Below, one piece after another: positions 46,335-55,934 of a DNA stretch of 64,000 nt (position 1 is the stretch's first letter; every line of letters starts with the position of its first letter). The notes under the pieces were generated by a model. It searched no databases, was not told where the DNA came from, and worked only from the letters and a program-made list of their open reading frames with translations. The position numbers were made by a program, and so were the translations under genes. Origin of the DNA: Rhodosalinus sp041365695 (GTDB lineage: Bacteria > Pseudomonadota > Alphaproteobacteria > Rhodobacterales > Rhodobacteraceae); assembly GCF_041365695.1 (NCBI RefSeq), contig NZ_JBGFSJ010000005.1:62001-126000 (forward strand). The letters are read 5' to 3'.

Positions 46335-46988
46335 ATGAAGACCCGCGCCACGCCGCTGCCCGCCTATCTCGTCCAGCGCTATCACGGCTGGAAGGCGACC
46401 GGCTACGCCCAGAACCGCGCCTGGTACAAGCACCTCGCGCGCGAGGGCCAGCACCCCCGCGCCATGGTGATCTCCTGCTGCGACAGCCGGGTCCACGTCA
46501 CCTCGATCTTCGGCGCGGACCAGGGAGAGTTCTTCATCCACCGCAACGTCGCCAACCTCGTGCCGCCCTACGAGCCGGGCGGCCATCATCACGGCACCTC
46601 GGCGGCGGTGGAATACGCCGTGAACGCGCTGCATGTCGCGCACCTGATCGTGCTCGGACACTCGAACTGCGGCGGGGTGCAGGGCTGCATCCAGATGTGC
46701 CGGGGTCATGCGCCCGAGCTGGAGGATGCGTCGAGCTTCGTGGGCCGCTGGATGGACATCCTTCGCCCCGGCTGGGAGCGCGTGAAGGACGAAACCGACC
46801 CCGAGGCGCAGGCCCGCGCGCTGGAAAAGGCCGCGGTGGTGATCTCGCTGGAGAACCTGATGAGCTTCCCGTTCGTGTCGGACGCCGTCGACGCGGGACA
46901 GCTCAGCGTCCACGGGCTCTGGACGGAGATCGGGGAGGGCGCGCTGGAATCCTACGATCCACACGCGGGCGGCTTCCGCCCGCTCTGA
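46335..46988 (+). CDS. Beta-class carbonic anhydrase
   Basis: A 217-residue beta-carbonic anhydrase, interconverting CO2 and bicarbonate. The zinc ligands are Cys48 in SCCDSRV, His109 and Cys112 in LGHSNCGGV, with the Asp50-Arg52 catalytic dyad. The HRNVANLVPP and SAAVEYAVNAL blocks are typical. The ATG at 46335 gives the usual N-terminal helix; the frame is open upstream. It stands alone between leucyl aminopeptidase and an unknown gene. Bicarbonate could feed the carboxylase encoded by accD, but no operon link is seen. Confidence 0.93.
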   Translation: MKTRATPLPAYLVQRYHGWKATGYAQNRAWYKHLAREGQHPRAMVISCCDSRVHVTSIFGADQGEFFIHRNVANLVPPYEPGGHHHGTSAAVEYAVNALHVAHLIVLGHSNCGGVQGCIQMCRGHAPELEDASSFVGRWMDILRPGWERVKDETDPEAQARALEKAAVVISLENLMSFPFVSDAVDAGQLSVHGLWTEIGEGALESYDPHAGGFRPL

Positions 46989-46991
46989 CGG

Positions 46992-47348
46992 TCAGTTGAG
47001 GAACTCGCCCGCCGCGTCAGAGCCCGGCAGCGCGACCACGCAAGGGCGACCCAGACGCGCCGATAGCGCGGCAAGCGGCACGCCCAGGAAGGAGGCGGTG
47101 CAGATCGCCCGCCCGCTCGCCGCGCCGATCACCGTGAGCCGGCCGCCCCGGATCGCGAGCTTCAGCCCCCGCGCCGCAAGTTCCGCACGCAGCGCCCGCC
47201 AGCTTTCGGCCTCTTCGAAAAGCGGGGCGAGGTGCGCGCGCAGAAGCGTCGCGGTCTCGCAATCCATCTCTGCGCCGTCATGGCGCCACCGGGTGAAGAG
47301 ATCCTCTTCCGCGCGGTCGGCGGCGTCCTGCCTGCCGTCAAGATCCAT
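46992..47348 (-). CDS. Unknown protein, 118 residues
   Basis: I do not recognise this protein. It starts MDLDGRQDAADRAEEDLF, is acidic in the first third (RWRHDGAEMDCETATLL), helical in the middle (EEAESWRALRAELAARGL) and ends with a beta segment (LAIRGGRLTVIG) and SFLGVPLAALSARLG. The frame is open to 47495, but the upstream part is basic and unlike coding sequence. It converges on the carbonic anhydrase with three bases between. The C-terminal pattern recalls small proteins next to Rhodobacterales dehydrogenases, but no role can be given. Confidence 0.6.
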   Translation of the reverse strand: MDLDGRQDAADRAEEDLFTRWRHDGAEMDCETATLLRAHLAPLFEEAESWRALRAELAARGLKLAIRGGRLTVIGAASGRAICTASFLGVPLAALSARLGRPCVVALPGSDAAGEFLN

Positions 47349-47525
47349 GGGCGCCGGCCTCGTTTTCCTGCCTCGTGTCACGTCTGCCTCGCACGGCCGC
47401 GGGTTGTCGCTCCCGCTTACGGTAGCGGCAGAGTAGCGCGGCAATGAGGCCCAAAACAGGAAACTCGGCGGCGACGTGCCACGTCGCCGCCGCAAGGCCG
47501 CATTTCTGCAACGCGATCGGCGGCT

Positions 47526-48548
47526 TCAGCCTTTCTTCAGACAGCGGCTGCCCAGCAATTCGGCGATCTGCACGGCGTTGAGCGCCGCGCCCTTCCGGAG
47601 ATTGTCCGACACGACCCAGATGTTGAGCCCGTTGTCGATCGTCGGGTCCTGGCGGATCCGGCTGACGAAGGTGGCGAAATCGCCGACGCACTCGACCGGC
47701 GTGACGTAGCCGCCGTCCTCGCGCTTGTCGATCACCATGATCCCCGGCGACTGGCGCAGGATGTCGCGTGCCTCGTCCTCGTCGAGGTGCTCCTCGAACT
47801 CGAGGTTGATCGCCTCGGCGTGACCGACGAAGACCGGCACCCGCACGCAGGTCGCCGTGACCTTGATAGCGGGGTCGACGATCTTCTTCGTCTCCGCCAC
47901 CATCTTCCACTCTTCCTTGGTGGACCCGTCCTCCATGAAGACGTCGATATGCGGGATCACGTTGAAGGCGATCTGCTTCTGGAACTTCTTCGGCGCGATC
48001 TCGTCGGTCGGGTTGTAGACGGCCTTGGTCTGGTCCCAGAGCTCGTCCATCCCCTCCTTCCCGGCGCCCGAGACCGACTGGTAGGTCGAAACCACCACCC
48101 GCTTGATGCGCGCACGGTCGTGCAGGGGCTTCAGCGCCACCACCATCTGCGCGGTGGAACAGTTCGGGTTGGCGATGATGTTCTTCTTCGCGTAGCCGTC
48201 GATGGCGTCGGCGTTCGCCTCGGGCACGATGAGCGGGACGTCGGGGTCCATGCGGTAGAGCGACGAATTGTCGATCACCACGCATCCGGCCTTGGCGGCC
48301 CGCGGCGCGTAGGTCTTCGTGGCGTCCGAGCCGATGGCGAAGAGCGCCATGTCCCAGCCCGTGAAATCGAACGTGTCGAGGTCCTGGGTCTTGAGCGTGC
48401 GGTCCCCGAAGCTCACCTCGGTGCCCAGCGAGCGGCGGCTCGCAAGCGCGGCGACCTCGTCGGCGGGAAACTCCCGCTCGGCGAGGATGTTGAGCATTTC
48501 GCGGCCCACGTTGCCCGTGGCCCCCACGACGGCGATCCTGTAGCCCAT
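47526..48548 (-). CDS. asd: Aspartate-semialdehyde dehydrogenase
   Basis: Asd (340 residues) reduces aspartyl phosphate to aspartate semialdehyde with NADPH, the branch point for lysine, threonine and methionine. The nucleotide loop is VVGATGNVGREML at 7-19, active-site Cys130 is in NPNCSTAQM, and the substrate block VVSTYQSVSGAGKEG with a histidine in NVIPHIDVF follows. AAGGAG precedes the ATG at 48548. It is separate from dapD, dapE and dapF but in the same 40 kb. It is monocistronic. The call is firm. Confidence 0.96.
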   Translation of the reverse strand: MGYRIAVVGATGNVGREMLNILAEREFPADEVAALASRRSLGTEVSFGDRTLKTQDLDTFDFTGWDMALFAIGSDATKTYAPRAAKAGCVVIDNSSLYRMDPDVPLIVPEANADAIDGYAKKNIIANPNCSTAQMVVALKPLHDRARIKRVVVSTYQSVSGAGKEGMDELWDQTKAVYNPTDEIAPKKFQKQIAFNVIPHIDVFMEDGSTKEEWKMVAETKKIVDPAIKVTATCVRVPVFVGHAEAINLEFEEHLDEDEARDILRQSPGIMVIDKREDGGYVTPVECVGDFATFVSRIRQDPTIDNGLNIWVVSDNLRKGAALNAVQIAELLGSRCLKKG

Positions 48549-48676
48549 CCGGCTCTCCTTTCCCGGCCGGCGCCCGCATCGGGCGCCGCGCAATCGGCGG
48601 CGTGATACAGGAACGCCGCGCCGGGTGGAAGGGCCGGGGATGGCGCATGGGCGCGCGGGGCGCTATACGGGCGGCC

Positions 48677-49015
48677 ATGAGCCGCGCCGACCACGATGTC
48701 TTCATGCTTCTCGTCGAGGTGGGCCGAAAGCCCGGCGACGGGCTGCCCGACGCGGCGAGCGGCGCCGCGCTCGTCTGCTACGCGTCGGGCGTCGACGAGG
48801 CGGAGGCGGTGCGCGAGACGGTGGCGGTGCTGCGCCAGGCGGGCCTCGCGCCCCTCGATGTCACCGCTTACGGCACCGCCGCGGAACGCCGCGCCGCCGG
48901 TCATGACATCCCCGCCGAGGAAGAAGACCTCATGGCGCGCGCCCGCGACGAGAACGCCGTCATCGTCGCCCAGATGACGCCGCTTCACGACGGGGCGTCC
49001 GCGACGGAAGACTGA
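48677..49015 (+). CDS. Unknown conserved protein, 112 residues
   Basis: I do not recognise this protein. It reads MSRADHDVFMLLVEVGRK and then a mixed alpha/beta pattern (GAALVCYASGVDEAEAVRETVAVLRQAGL) ending in an acidic helix. The first half resembles a ferredoxin-like fold. It sits between asd (divergent) and dapE (95 bases downstream), in the neighbourhood of lysine genes. Codon use is normal, and similar small proteins seem to recur near dapE in related genomes by my recollection, but no function is known. Confidence 0.6.
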   Translation: MSRADHDVFMLLVEVGRKPGDGLPDAASGAALVCYASGVDEAEAVRETVAVLRQAGLAPLDVTAYGTAAERRAAGHDIPAEEEDLMARARDENAVIVAQMTPLHDGASATED

Positions 49016-49110
49016 GCCGGAACCGGGCCGCGCGGGCATCGTCGCATTTGCCCTCGCCCGCGATCCGCGCTAGGCGCCCAGCGAGTTCGACCTGCCGCGG
49101 AGCGACGCAC

Positions 49111-50256
49111 ATGGCCACCGATCCAGCCCGCCTGACCGCCGACCTGGTCCGCTGCCCCTCCGTCACGCCCGAGGAGGGCGGGGCGCTCGCGCTGCTCGAG
49201 TCGCTGCTCTCCGGGGCCGGCTTCCGGTGCGTCCGGGTCGACCGTGGCGGCGTCGCCAATCTTCTCGCGCGCTGGGGCGAGAAGGGCGCGGTGCGGAGCT
49301 TCGGCTTCAACGGGCATACCGACGTGGTGCCCGTGGGCGACGAGGACGCCTGGTCGGTGCCGCCCTTCGCCGCGGAGGAGCGGGACGGCGTGCTTTACGG
49401 GCGGGGCGCCACCGACATGAAATCAGGCGTGGCCGCCTTCGCCGCCGCCGCGGTGGATTTCGTGCAGGAGACCCCGCCCGGGGACGGCGCAATCCTGCTC
49501 GCCATCACCGGCGACGAGGAAGGCCCGGCGGTGGACGGCACCGCGGCGCTTCTGGACTGGATGGCCGCCGAGGGCGAGGCGATGTCGGTCTGCCTGGTGG
49601 GCGAGCCCACCAGCCGCGAGCGCCTCGGCGACACGGTGAAGATCGGGCGGCGCGGATCGCTCAACGCCGTCTTCACGGTGACTGGCGTGCAGGGGCACGC
49701 GGCCTACCCCCATCGCGCGAAGAACCCGCTGCCGGCGATGGCGCGGCTGATGGACCGTCTGGCCTCGGCCGAGCTCGACAACGGGACGGAGCATTTCGAC
49801 CCGTCCACCCTCGCCGTCGTGACCATCGACACCGGCAACCCCGCCACCAACGTGATCCCCGCAGCCTGCCGCGCCACGGTGAACGTCCGCTTCAACGACC
49901 GCCACACGGGCGAAAGCCTGTCCGCCTGGCTCCGGTCCGAGGCGGCGGCGGTGGCCGAGACCTTCGGCGTCGGCATCGATCTGCGGATTTCCGTCTCTGG
50001 CGAGGCGTTCCTGACGCCCCCCGGGCCGTTCTCCGATCTCGTCGCGCGCGCGGTCGAGGCGGAGACCGGCGTCACGCCGGAACTGTCCACCTCCGGGGGC
50101 ACCTCTGACGCACGCTTCGTCAAGGATCACTGCCCGGTGGTGGAGTTCGGCCTCGTGGGCAAGTCCATGCACCAGGTTGACGAGCATGTGCCGCTTCCCC
50201 ACATCCACAGCCTGAAGGCGATCTACGCGCGGATCCTCCGCGACTTCTTCGCCTGA
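49111..50256 (+). CDS. dapE: Succinyl-diaminopimelate desuccinylase
   Basis: DapE (381 residues) removes succinate from N-succinyl-LL-diaminopimelate with two zinc ions. The M20 signatures are seen: FNGHTDVVPVGDEDAW with the zinc histidine and aspartate, GRGATDMKSGVAAF, and GDEEGPAVDG with the catalytic glutamate pair. The lid segment GVQGHAAYPH and C-terminal EFGLVGKSMHQVDEHV histidine are intact. The frame is open 21 codons upstream, but MATDPARL fits the family start. It matches DapD in the succinylase route. The call is firm. Confidence 0.94.
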   Translation: MATDPARLTADLVRCPSVTPEEGGALALLESLLSGAGFRCVRVDRGGVANLLARWGEKGAVRSFGFNGHTDVVPVGDEDAWSVPPFAAEERDGVLYGRGATDMKSGVAAFAAAAVDFVQETPPGDGAILLAITGDEEGPAVDGTAALLDWMAAEGEAMSVCLVGEPTSRERLGDTVKIGRRGSLNAVFTVTGVQGHAAYPHRAKNPLPAMARLMDRLASAELDNGTEHFDPSTLAVVTIDTGNPATNVIPAACRATVNVRFNDRHTGESLSAWLRSEAAAVAETFGVGIDLRISVSGEAFLTPPGPFSDLVARAVEAETGVTPELSTSGGTSDARFVKDHCPVVEFGLVGKSMHQVDEHVPLPHIHSLKAIYARILRDFFA

Positions 50257-50402
50257 TCCTTTCACCGGGGCCGCATCGCCCGATGCGCCTTTTGCCAGAC
50301 CACCGCGCCACCGCAGCCGCCCGGCGCCCGCGCCCCGCCCGAGGGGCGGCCCGGGCGCCATTTCGCGATGACGCCTTTTCCGCGACGTGATACGCCGAGC
50401 CC

Positions 50403-52658
50403 ATGAGCACACTTCCCTCCAAGGACGAGATCCTGCGCTGGATCGAGGAGCACCCGACGCTCAATTCCAAGCGCGACATCGCCAAGGCCTTCGGCCTCAA
50501 GGGCGCCGAACGGATCGACCTCAAGCGCCTGCTCAAGGAGCTCGAGGCCGAGGGTCATCTCGAGAAGCGCAAGAAGACCTACCGCGACCCCGAAAGCCTG
50601 CCGCCGGTGACGGTGCTGCAGGTTCTCGCGCCGGACGCCGACGGCGACCTGTTCGCCCGCCCGCTGGAATGGCACGGCGAGGGGGTGGAGCCGCGTGTCC
50701 TTTTCGTCCCGCGCGCGAGCGATCCCGCCCTCGGCGAGGGCGACCGCATCCTGGCGCGCCTCACCCGCGTGAAGGGCGGAGAGCACAACTACGAGGCCCG
50801 CCTGATCCGCCGGATCGGATCGAACCCGCGCCGCGTTCTGGGCATCTTCCGCGCGCGGGCCGAGGGCGGGCGGATCGTGCCCATCGACAAGGGCGACGGC
50901 AAGGAGTGGACCGTGGCGCAGGGCGCCACGCTGGGCGCGAAGGACGGCGAACTCGTCGAGGCCGAACAGGCGGGTCCGGCGGGCCGCATGGGCCTGCCCC
51001 GCGCGCGCATCCTGGAACGGCTGGGCGATCCTTCCGCGCCCAGGGCCGTCTCGCTCATCGCGATCCACCAGCACGGCATCCCGCACGACTTCCCCGACGA
51101 GGTGGTGGAGGAAGCCGACCGGATGAAGCCCGCCGGGCTCTCCGGCCGCGAGGACCTGCGCGAGCTGCCGCTCGTCACCATCGATCCGTCCGACGCGCGC
51201 GACCACGACGACGCGGTCTGGGCCCATGCCGACGACGACCCGAGGAACGCGGGCGGGCACGTCATCTGGGTCGCTATCGCCGACGTGGCGCATTTCGTGC
51301 GGCCCGGTTCCACCCTCGACCGCGAGGCGAAGAAACGCGGCAACTCCAGCTACTTTCCCGACCGCGTGGTGCCGATGCTGCCCGACCGGCTGTCGGGCGA
51401 TCTCTGCTCGTTGCACGAGGGCGTGCCGCGCCCGGTGATCGCGGTGCGCATGCAGATCGACACCGCCGGGCGCAAGATCTCGCACCGCTTCCAGCGCGGG
51501 CTGATGCGGTCGGCGGCCTCGCTCACCTACGAACAGGTCCAGGCCGCCGAGGACGGCGCGCCGGACGACCGGACGGGACCGCTGGTGGACGAGGTCGTTC
51601 ACCCCCTCTTCGCGGCCTACCGCGCGCTCGTCCGGGCGCGCGAGGCGCGTCAGCCCCTCGACCTCGACCTGCCCGAGCGCAAAGTGGAACTGTCCGAGGA
51701 GGGCAAGGTCGTCTCGGTGAATTTCCGCGACCGGCTCGACGCGCACCGCCTCATCGAGGAGTTCATGGTGCTGGCCAACGTGGCCGCCGCCGAGACGCTG
51801 ATCGCGCGCAAGTCCCCGCTGCTCTTCCGCGTGCACGAGGAGCCCTCGCCGGAGAAGCTCGAAAGCCTGCGCGACACCGCCGAGGCCGCGGGCTTCACGC
51901 TGGCCAAGGGCCAGGTGCTGAAGACCGAGCACCTCAACCGCCTGCTCGACCAGGCGGCGGGAAGCGATGAGGCCGAACTCATCAATCTTTCCACCCTGCG
52001 GTCGATGACGCAGGCCTATTACTCGCCCGCGAATTTCGGGCATTTCGGGCTGGCGCTGCAGTCCTACGCGCATTTCACCTCGCCGATCCGCCGCTACGCC
52101 GACCTCGTGGTGCATCGCGCGCTCATCACCGCCCATGGCTGGGGCGACGACGGGCTGTCGCGGGAAGAGATCGACCGGCTGGAGCAGACCGCGACGCACA
52201 TCTCCGAGACCGAGCGCCGCTCGATGATGGCCGAGCGCGACACCAACGACCGCTACCTCGCCGCCTACCTGTCGGACCGGGTGGGCGCGGAGTTCACCGG
52301 GCGCATCAGCGGCATCGCGCGTTTCGGCGTCTTCGTGAAGCTCGACGAGACCGGCGCCGACGGGCTCGTGCCGATGCGCGCGCTGGGGCACGAGTATTTC
52401 CACTTCGACCGCGACAGCGGCACGCTCATGGGCGCGGACACCGGCACGAAGATCTCGGTGGGCCAGAGGGTCACCGTCCGCCTGACGGAGGCCGCGCCGG
52501 TGACCGGCGGGCTCGCGCTCGAACTGGTCGAGCTCGAGGACCGGAAGATGCCGCGCCCCTCGGCGCCGCGGGGCAAGCCGCCGAAGCGCAAGGCCCAGCG
52601 CGCCCAGCACAAGGACGCCAAGACCAAGCGCAAGGTCACGCGGAAGGCGCGCCGCTAG
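50403..52658 (+). CDS. rnr: Ribonuclease R
   Basis: RNase R (751 residues) is a processive 3'-5' exoribonuclease that degrades structured RNA. It has an N-terminal winged helix (about 10-75), cold-shock-like domains, the RNB catalytic core (about 255-590) with the aspartate motif TIDPSDARDHDDAV and GNSSYFPDRVVPMLP, an S1 RNA-binding domain (about 640-720) and a Lys/Arg-rich tail. Length and tail favour RNase R over RNase II. It is monocistronic and followed by a hairpin. The call is firm. Confidence 0.95.
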   Translation: MSTLPSKDEILRWIEEHPTLNSKRDIAKAFGLKGAERIDLKRLLKELEAEGHLEKRKKTYRDPESLPPVTVLQVLAPDADGDLFARPLEWHGEGVEPRVLFVPRASDPALGEGDRILARLTRVKGGEHNYEARLIRRIGSNPRRVLGIFRARAEGGRIVPIDKGDGKEWTVAQGATLGAKDGELVEAEQAGPAGRMGLPRARILERLGDPSAPRAVSLIAIHQHGIPHDFPDEVVEEADRMKPAGLSGREDLRELPLVTIDPSDARDHDDAVWAHADDDPRNAGGHVIWVAIADVAHFVRPGSTLDREAKKRGNSSYFPDRVVPMLPDRLSGDLCSLHEGVPRPVIAVRMQIDTAGRKISHRFQRGLMRSAASLTYEQVQAAEDGAPDDRTGPLVDEVVHPLFAAYRALVRAREARQPLDLDLPERKVELSEEGKVVSVNFRDRLDAHRLIEEFMVLANVAAAETLIARKSPLLFRVHEEPSPEKLESLRDTAEAAGFTLAKGQVLKTEHLNRLLDQAAGSDEAELINLSTLRSMTQAYYSPANFGHFGLALQSYAHFTSPIRRYADLVVHRALITAHGWGDDGLSREEIDRLEQTATHISETERRSMMAERDTNDRYLAAYLSDRVGAEFTGRISGIARFGVFVKLDETGADGLVPMRALGHEYFHFDRDSGTLMGADTGTKISVGQRVTVRLTEAAPVTGGLALELVELEDRKMPRPSAPRGKPPKRKAQRAQHKDAKTKRKVTRKARR

Positions 52659-52678
52659 GCGAGCGCCCGCCGCTCGCC
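52658..52678. terminator. Hairpin after rnr
   Basis: GGCGAGC pairs with GCTCGCC around a seven-base loop, starting at the last base of the rnr stop codon. It has no T tract, so it is only a possible terminator. Confidence 0.4.
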
Positions 52679-52757
52679 GGCGGCCCGGCGACGGGCCGCT
52701 TTCGGAACCGGCGGGTTCGCGCTATTGTCGGGGAAAACATAGCGAGCCGAGCAGCCC

Positions 52758-54107
52758 ATGACCCGTCTCCGTTCCGCCGGCCTTCTTGCGGCCGCGACAC
52801 TGCTTCCCGTTCCGGCAGCCGCGGGCCCCGACGCGTCGCCCCGCCCCGAGGCACGCGCCGCCGCCGCGCTCACCACGGAGCTTCGGCCCGCGATGGCCGT
52901 GTTCCTGCCGGGCACGTCACTGCGGCCGCGCCACCGGCCTGCCGACCTCGTGACCGTCGCGACGGAGAACAGGATGCCCGTGCCCGCCGCCAAGGACGCC
53001 GCCTTCCGCGACTGGATCGGCGGGTTCCGAGCCCGCGCCCAGGGGATCCGCGACGATGTGTTCGACGCGGCCTTCCGCGGCGTGCGCTACGACGCCGCGA
53101 TCATCGAGCGCGACCGCAACCAGTCGGAGTTCACCAAGACGATCTGGGACTACCTCGACAGCGCCGTCTCCGAGACGCGCATCCGCAACGGGCGCGCCGC
53201 GCTCGAGCGCCACGGCGCCACGCTGGCGCGCATCGAGGCGCGCTACGGCGTCGAGAAGGAGGTCGTCGCCGCGATCTGGGGGTTGGAATCGGCTTACGGC
53301 ACATTCCGGGGCGAAACCGACGTGATCGAAGCGATGGCGACGCTGGCCTTCGACGGCCGCCGCGGCGCCTTCTTCGAGGAGCAGCTCGTGGCCGCGCTGA
53401 AGATCCTGCAAAGCGGCGACACCACCGCGCGCAACATGCGGGGCAGCTGGGCCGGGGCGATGGGCCACACCCAGTTCATGCCCACCTCCTACCTAGCCCA
53501 TGCGGAGGATTTCGACGGCGACGGCCGGCGCGAGATCTGGGGCGAGGATCCGACCGACGCGCTCGCCTCGACCGCCGCCTACCTGAAGCATTTCGGCTGG
53601 GTGAAGGGCATGCCCTGGGGCGTCGAGGTGCAGCTCCCGCAAGGCTTCGACTACCGCCTCGCGGATCGCGAGATCCTGAAGATGCCGTCTGACTGGGCAA
53701 GGCGCGGCGTGGTCGGCATGGACGGCCGCCCGGTGCGGGATTTCGGCGCGGCCTCGGTGCTGCTGCCGGCAGGATCGAAGGGCGCGGCGTTCCTGATCTT
53801 CAAGAATTTCGAGGTGCTGGAGCGCTACAACACCGCCGACGCCTACGTGATCGGCGTGGGCCATCTTTCCGACCGGCTGCGGGGCGGGCCGCCGTTCCGG
53901 GGCGGCTGGCCGCGCGGGGACCGGGCGCTCACCTACGACGAGCGCAAGGAGATGCAGCGCCGGCTGACCAGCGCGGGGTTCGACACGCAAGGCGTCGACG
54001 GCCGCATCGGGCCGCTGACGATCGCGGCGGTACGCGCCTTCCAGCAGTCCCGCGGCATCGTGCCCGACGGCTACGCCTCGCTCGCGCTGCTCGAGCGGCT
54101 GAGATGA
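52758..54107 (+). CDS. Lytic murein transglycosylase, MltB type
   Basis: A 449-residue periplasmic enzyme with signal peptide MTRLRSAGLLAAATLLPVPAA. The SLT_2 domain (about 75-370) has the catalytic glutamate in WGLESAYGTFRG and the blocks GSWAGAMGHTQFMPTSY and DPTDALASTAAYL. A C-terminal peptidoglycan-binding domain (about 385-447, VDGRIGPLTIAAVRAFQ) anchors it to murein. It cleaves glycan strands to anhydromuropeptides, which peptidases such as those at 44-46 kb could recycle. The sulfotransferase gene starts seven bases later. The call is firm. Confidence 0.92.
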   Translation: MTRLRSAGLLAAATLLPVPAAAGPDASPRPEARAAAALTTELRPAMAVFLPGTSLRPRHRPADLVTVATENRMPVPAAKDAAFRDWIGGFRARAQGIRDDVFDAAFRGVRYDAAIIERDRNQSEFTKTIWDYLDSAVSETRIRNGRAALERHGATLARIEARYGVEKEVVAAIWGLESAYGTFRGETDVIEAMATLAFDGRRGAFFEEQLVAALKILQSGDTTARNMRGSWAGAMGHTQFMPTSYLAHAEDFDGDGRREIWGEDPTDALASTAAYLKHFGWVKGMPWGVEVQLPQGFDYRLADREILKMPSDWARRGVVGMDGRPVRDFGAASVLLPAGSKGAAFLIFKNFEVLERYNTADAYVIGVGHLSDRLRGGPPFRGGWPRGDRALTYDERKEMQRRLTSAGFDTQGVDGRIGPLTIAAVRAFQQSRGIVPDGYASLALLERLR

Positions 54108-54114
54108 GCTGCCA

Positions 54115-54891
54115 ATGACCCAGGCGCAACACCCGTATCCGGGACTTGGCCTCGCGAACAGACTGATCGGCGGCACGGCGAACCGCCTGACGCCATTCTA
54201 CCGGCGCCACCCCTATCGCGGCGACCTTTGGTGGAGCGAGGTCGACATGCGCGTCGTGGTCTGTCCGCAGACCGGCTTCCTCTACAATCGTCTTCCGAAG
54301 AACGCCAACAGCACCGTCACGAGCCTTCTTGCGAACCGCATCTTCGGCCCGGACGACGCGGTCTCGCCGAAGCATCGTTTCGTGAGGCCCTCCCGGCTTT
54401 CGGCGGCGCAGGTGCGCGCGGTCGAGACCGACTATTTCAAGTTCGTCATCTTGCGCGACCCCTACACGCGTACGCTTTCGGCGTTTCTCGACAAGGTCAT
54501 GAAACCGCGCACGCAGCGACGCGGTCCGTGGCGGTGGTTCGCGCGGCACGGCATCGAAACGCCGAGCTTCGAGGACTTCTGCAAGTATCTCGACGATGGC
54601 GGGCTGCATGCGGACAATCACTGGGCGCCGCAGGTCGATGGGCTGGTATTGCCGCTGGATCGCTTCGACATGGTTGCGCGTCTGGAGGCGCTGCAAGCCG
54701 ATCTCGACACGATTCACCGCAGGCTTTTCGGCGCGCCGCTCGGCGAATTGCAGCGCAAGGGCCCCAAAAGCACCGGCGCCGAAGGAGAGATCGCCCGGCA
54801 CTACACCCCGCATGCGGCGGAGATCGTGTCGCGGCTCTTCGCGCGTGATTTCTCGGAACTGGGCTACCCCGTGCGGGACGTCACGGCCTGA
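54115..54891 (+). CDS. Sulfotransferase family 2 protein
   Basis: A 258-residue PAPS-dependent sulfotransferase fold. The 5'-phosphosulfate loop is RLPKNANSTVTSLL (about 59-72), and the 3'-phosphate segment is FVILRDPYTRTLSAFLD. The middle holds the EDFCKYLDDGGLHADNHWAPQVDG block found in bacterial and eukaryotic carbohydrate sulfotransferases. It has no signal peptide or transmembrane helix, so it would work in the cytosol on a sugar or surface precursor. GC is slightly lower than around it. It begins seven bases after the transglycosylase stop, so it is probably co-transcribed. The acceptor is unknown. Confidence 0.8.
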   Translation: MTQAQHPYPGLGLANRLIGGTANRLTPFYRRHPYRGDLWWSEVDMRVVVCPQTGFLYNRLPKNANSTVTSLLANRIFGPDDAVSPKHRFVRPSRLSAAQVRAVETDYFKFVILRDPYTRTLSAFLDKVMKPRTQRRGPWRWFARHGIETPSFEDFCKYLDDGGLHADNHWAPQVDGLVLPLDRFDMVARLEALQADLDTIHRRLFGAPLGELQRKGPKSTGAEGEIARHYTPHAAEIVSRLFARDFSELGYPVRDVTA

Positions 54892-54974
54892 CAGGGCAAG
54901 AGCGCAGGGCGCGCGCCACCTTGTGGAAAGCCCGGGCGACTGACACAGTGCGCCGCGAACGAAGGGGGCACGTC

Positions 54975-55931
54975 ATGGGCAACGCAGCCGAAACGCCGGC
55001 GCAGGCGGCGCAGCGGGCCTCGCGATCAGAACCGGCCCGCAATCCCGGCGGGCGGCTGGACTTGCGGTGGCTTGAAACCGTCTCGATGGACGGGGCGGCG
55101 CTGGAACGCGAGGCCGCAGCCAGACCCGACCTACCCGATGCAGAGCGCACGGAGTGGCTGGCGCGCGCCCTCGGCATGATCGACCTCACCACCCTTTCGG
55201 GCGACGACACGCCGGAGCGCGTGCGGACGCTGGCCGCGACCGCGCGCGCGCCGCTGCCGGAGGATCTCGCGCGTCGGATCGGGCAGGAGGAGCGAACGGT
55301 CGCGGCGGTCTGCGTCTACCATGCGATGATCCCGGCGGCGCGCGAGGGTCTCGCCGGAACGGACATTCCCGTGGCCGCCGTCTCGGCGGGTTTCCCGCAC
55401 GGTCTCTCGCCCCTGCGCGCGCGGATCGTGGAGATCGAGGAGAGCGTGCGCGCCGGCGCGGCGGAGATCGACGTGGTGATCCCCCGCCACCTCGCGCTCG
55501 CCGGGGACTGGCGGACGCTGCACGACGAGCTCGCCGCCTTCCGGGACGCCTGCGGGCCGGCGCATCTCAAGGTGATCCTCTCCACCGGGGAACTCGGCGA
55601 CGCGACGACGATCGCGCGCGCGGCGCTGGTGGCGATGATGGCGGGCGCGGATTTCGTCAAGACCTCGACGGGCAAGGAGGCGGTCAACGCCACCCTGCCC
55701 GCCGGGCTGGCCATGATGCGCGCGATCCGGGATTACCGCGACCGGACGGGCCATGAGGTGGGTTTCAAACCCGCGGGCGGCATCTCGAAGGCGGAGGATG
55801 CGCTCGCCTGGCTCGCGCTCCTGCGCCGGGAACTGGGCGAGGCGTGGCTCACCCCCGCGCGCTTCCGCTTCGGCGCGTCCTCGCTCCTGGCCGACATCGC
55901 GCGCGCGCTCGAAGAGGCCGCGCCGGCCTGA
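54975..55931 (+). CDS. deoC: Deoxyribose-phosphate aldolase
   Basis: DeoC (318 residues) splits deoxyribose 5-phosphate to glyceraldehyde 3-phosphate and acetaldehyde. The Schiff-base lysine is in DFVKTSTGKEA, with the DLTTLSGDDTPERV and KVILSTGELGD strands and VGFKPAGGISKAEDA, which holds the second lysine. ATG 54975 (MGNAAETPAQ) is preferred because of the GGGGG site upstream; the earlier ATG lies in shadow. The C-terminal half is as expected. It converges on tdh with three bases between; partner nucleoside genes are not seen here. The call is firm. Confidence 0.94.
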   Translation: MGNAAETPAQAAQRASRSEPARNPGGRLDLRWLETVSMDGAALEREAAARPDLPDAERTEWLARALGMIDLTTLSGDDTPERVRTLAATARAPLPEDLARRIGQEERTVAAVCVYHAMIPAAREGLAGTDIPVAAVSAGFPHGLSPLRARIVEIEESVRAGAAEIDVVIPRHLALAGDWRTLHDELAAFRDACGPAHLKVILSTGELGDATTIARAALVAMMAGADFVKTSTGKEAVNATLPAGLAMMRAIRDYRDRTGHEVGFKPAGGISKAEDALAWLALLRRELGEAWLTPARFRFGASSLLADIARALEEAAPA

Positions 55932-55934
55932 GCC

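Noticed and set aside
50262..52610. 782-codon minus-strand frame
   Set aside because: It lies fully antisense to rnr and shows no domain or ribosome site.
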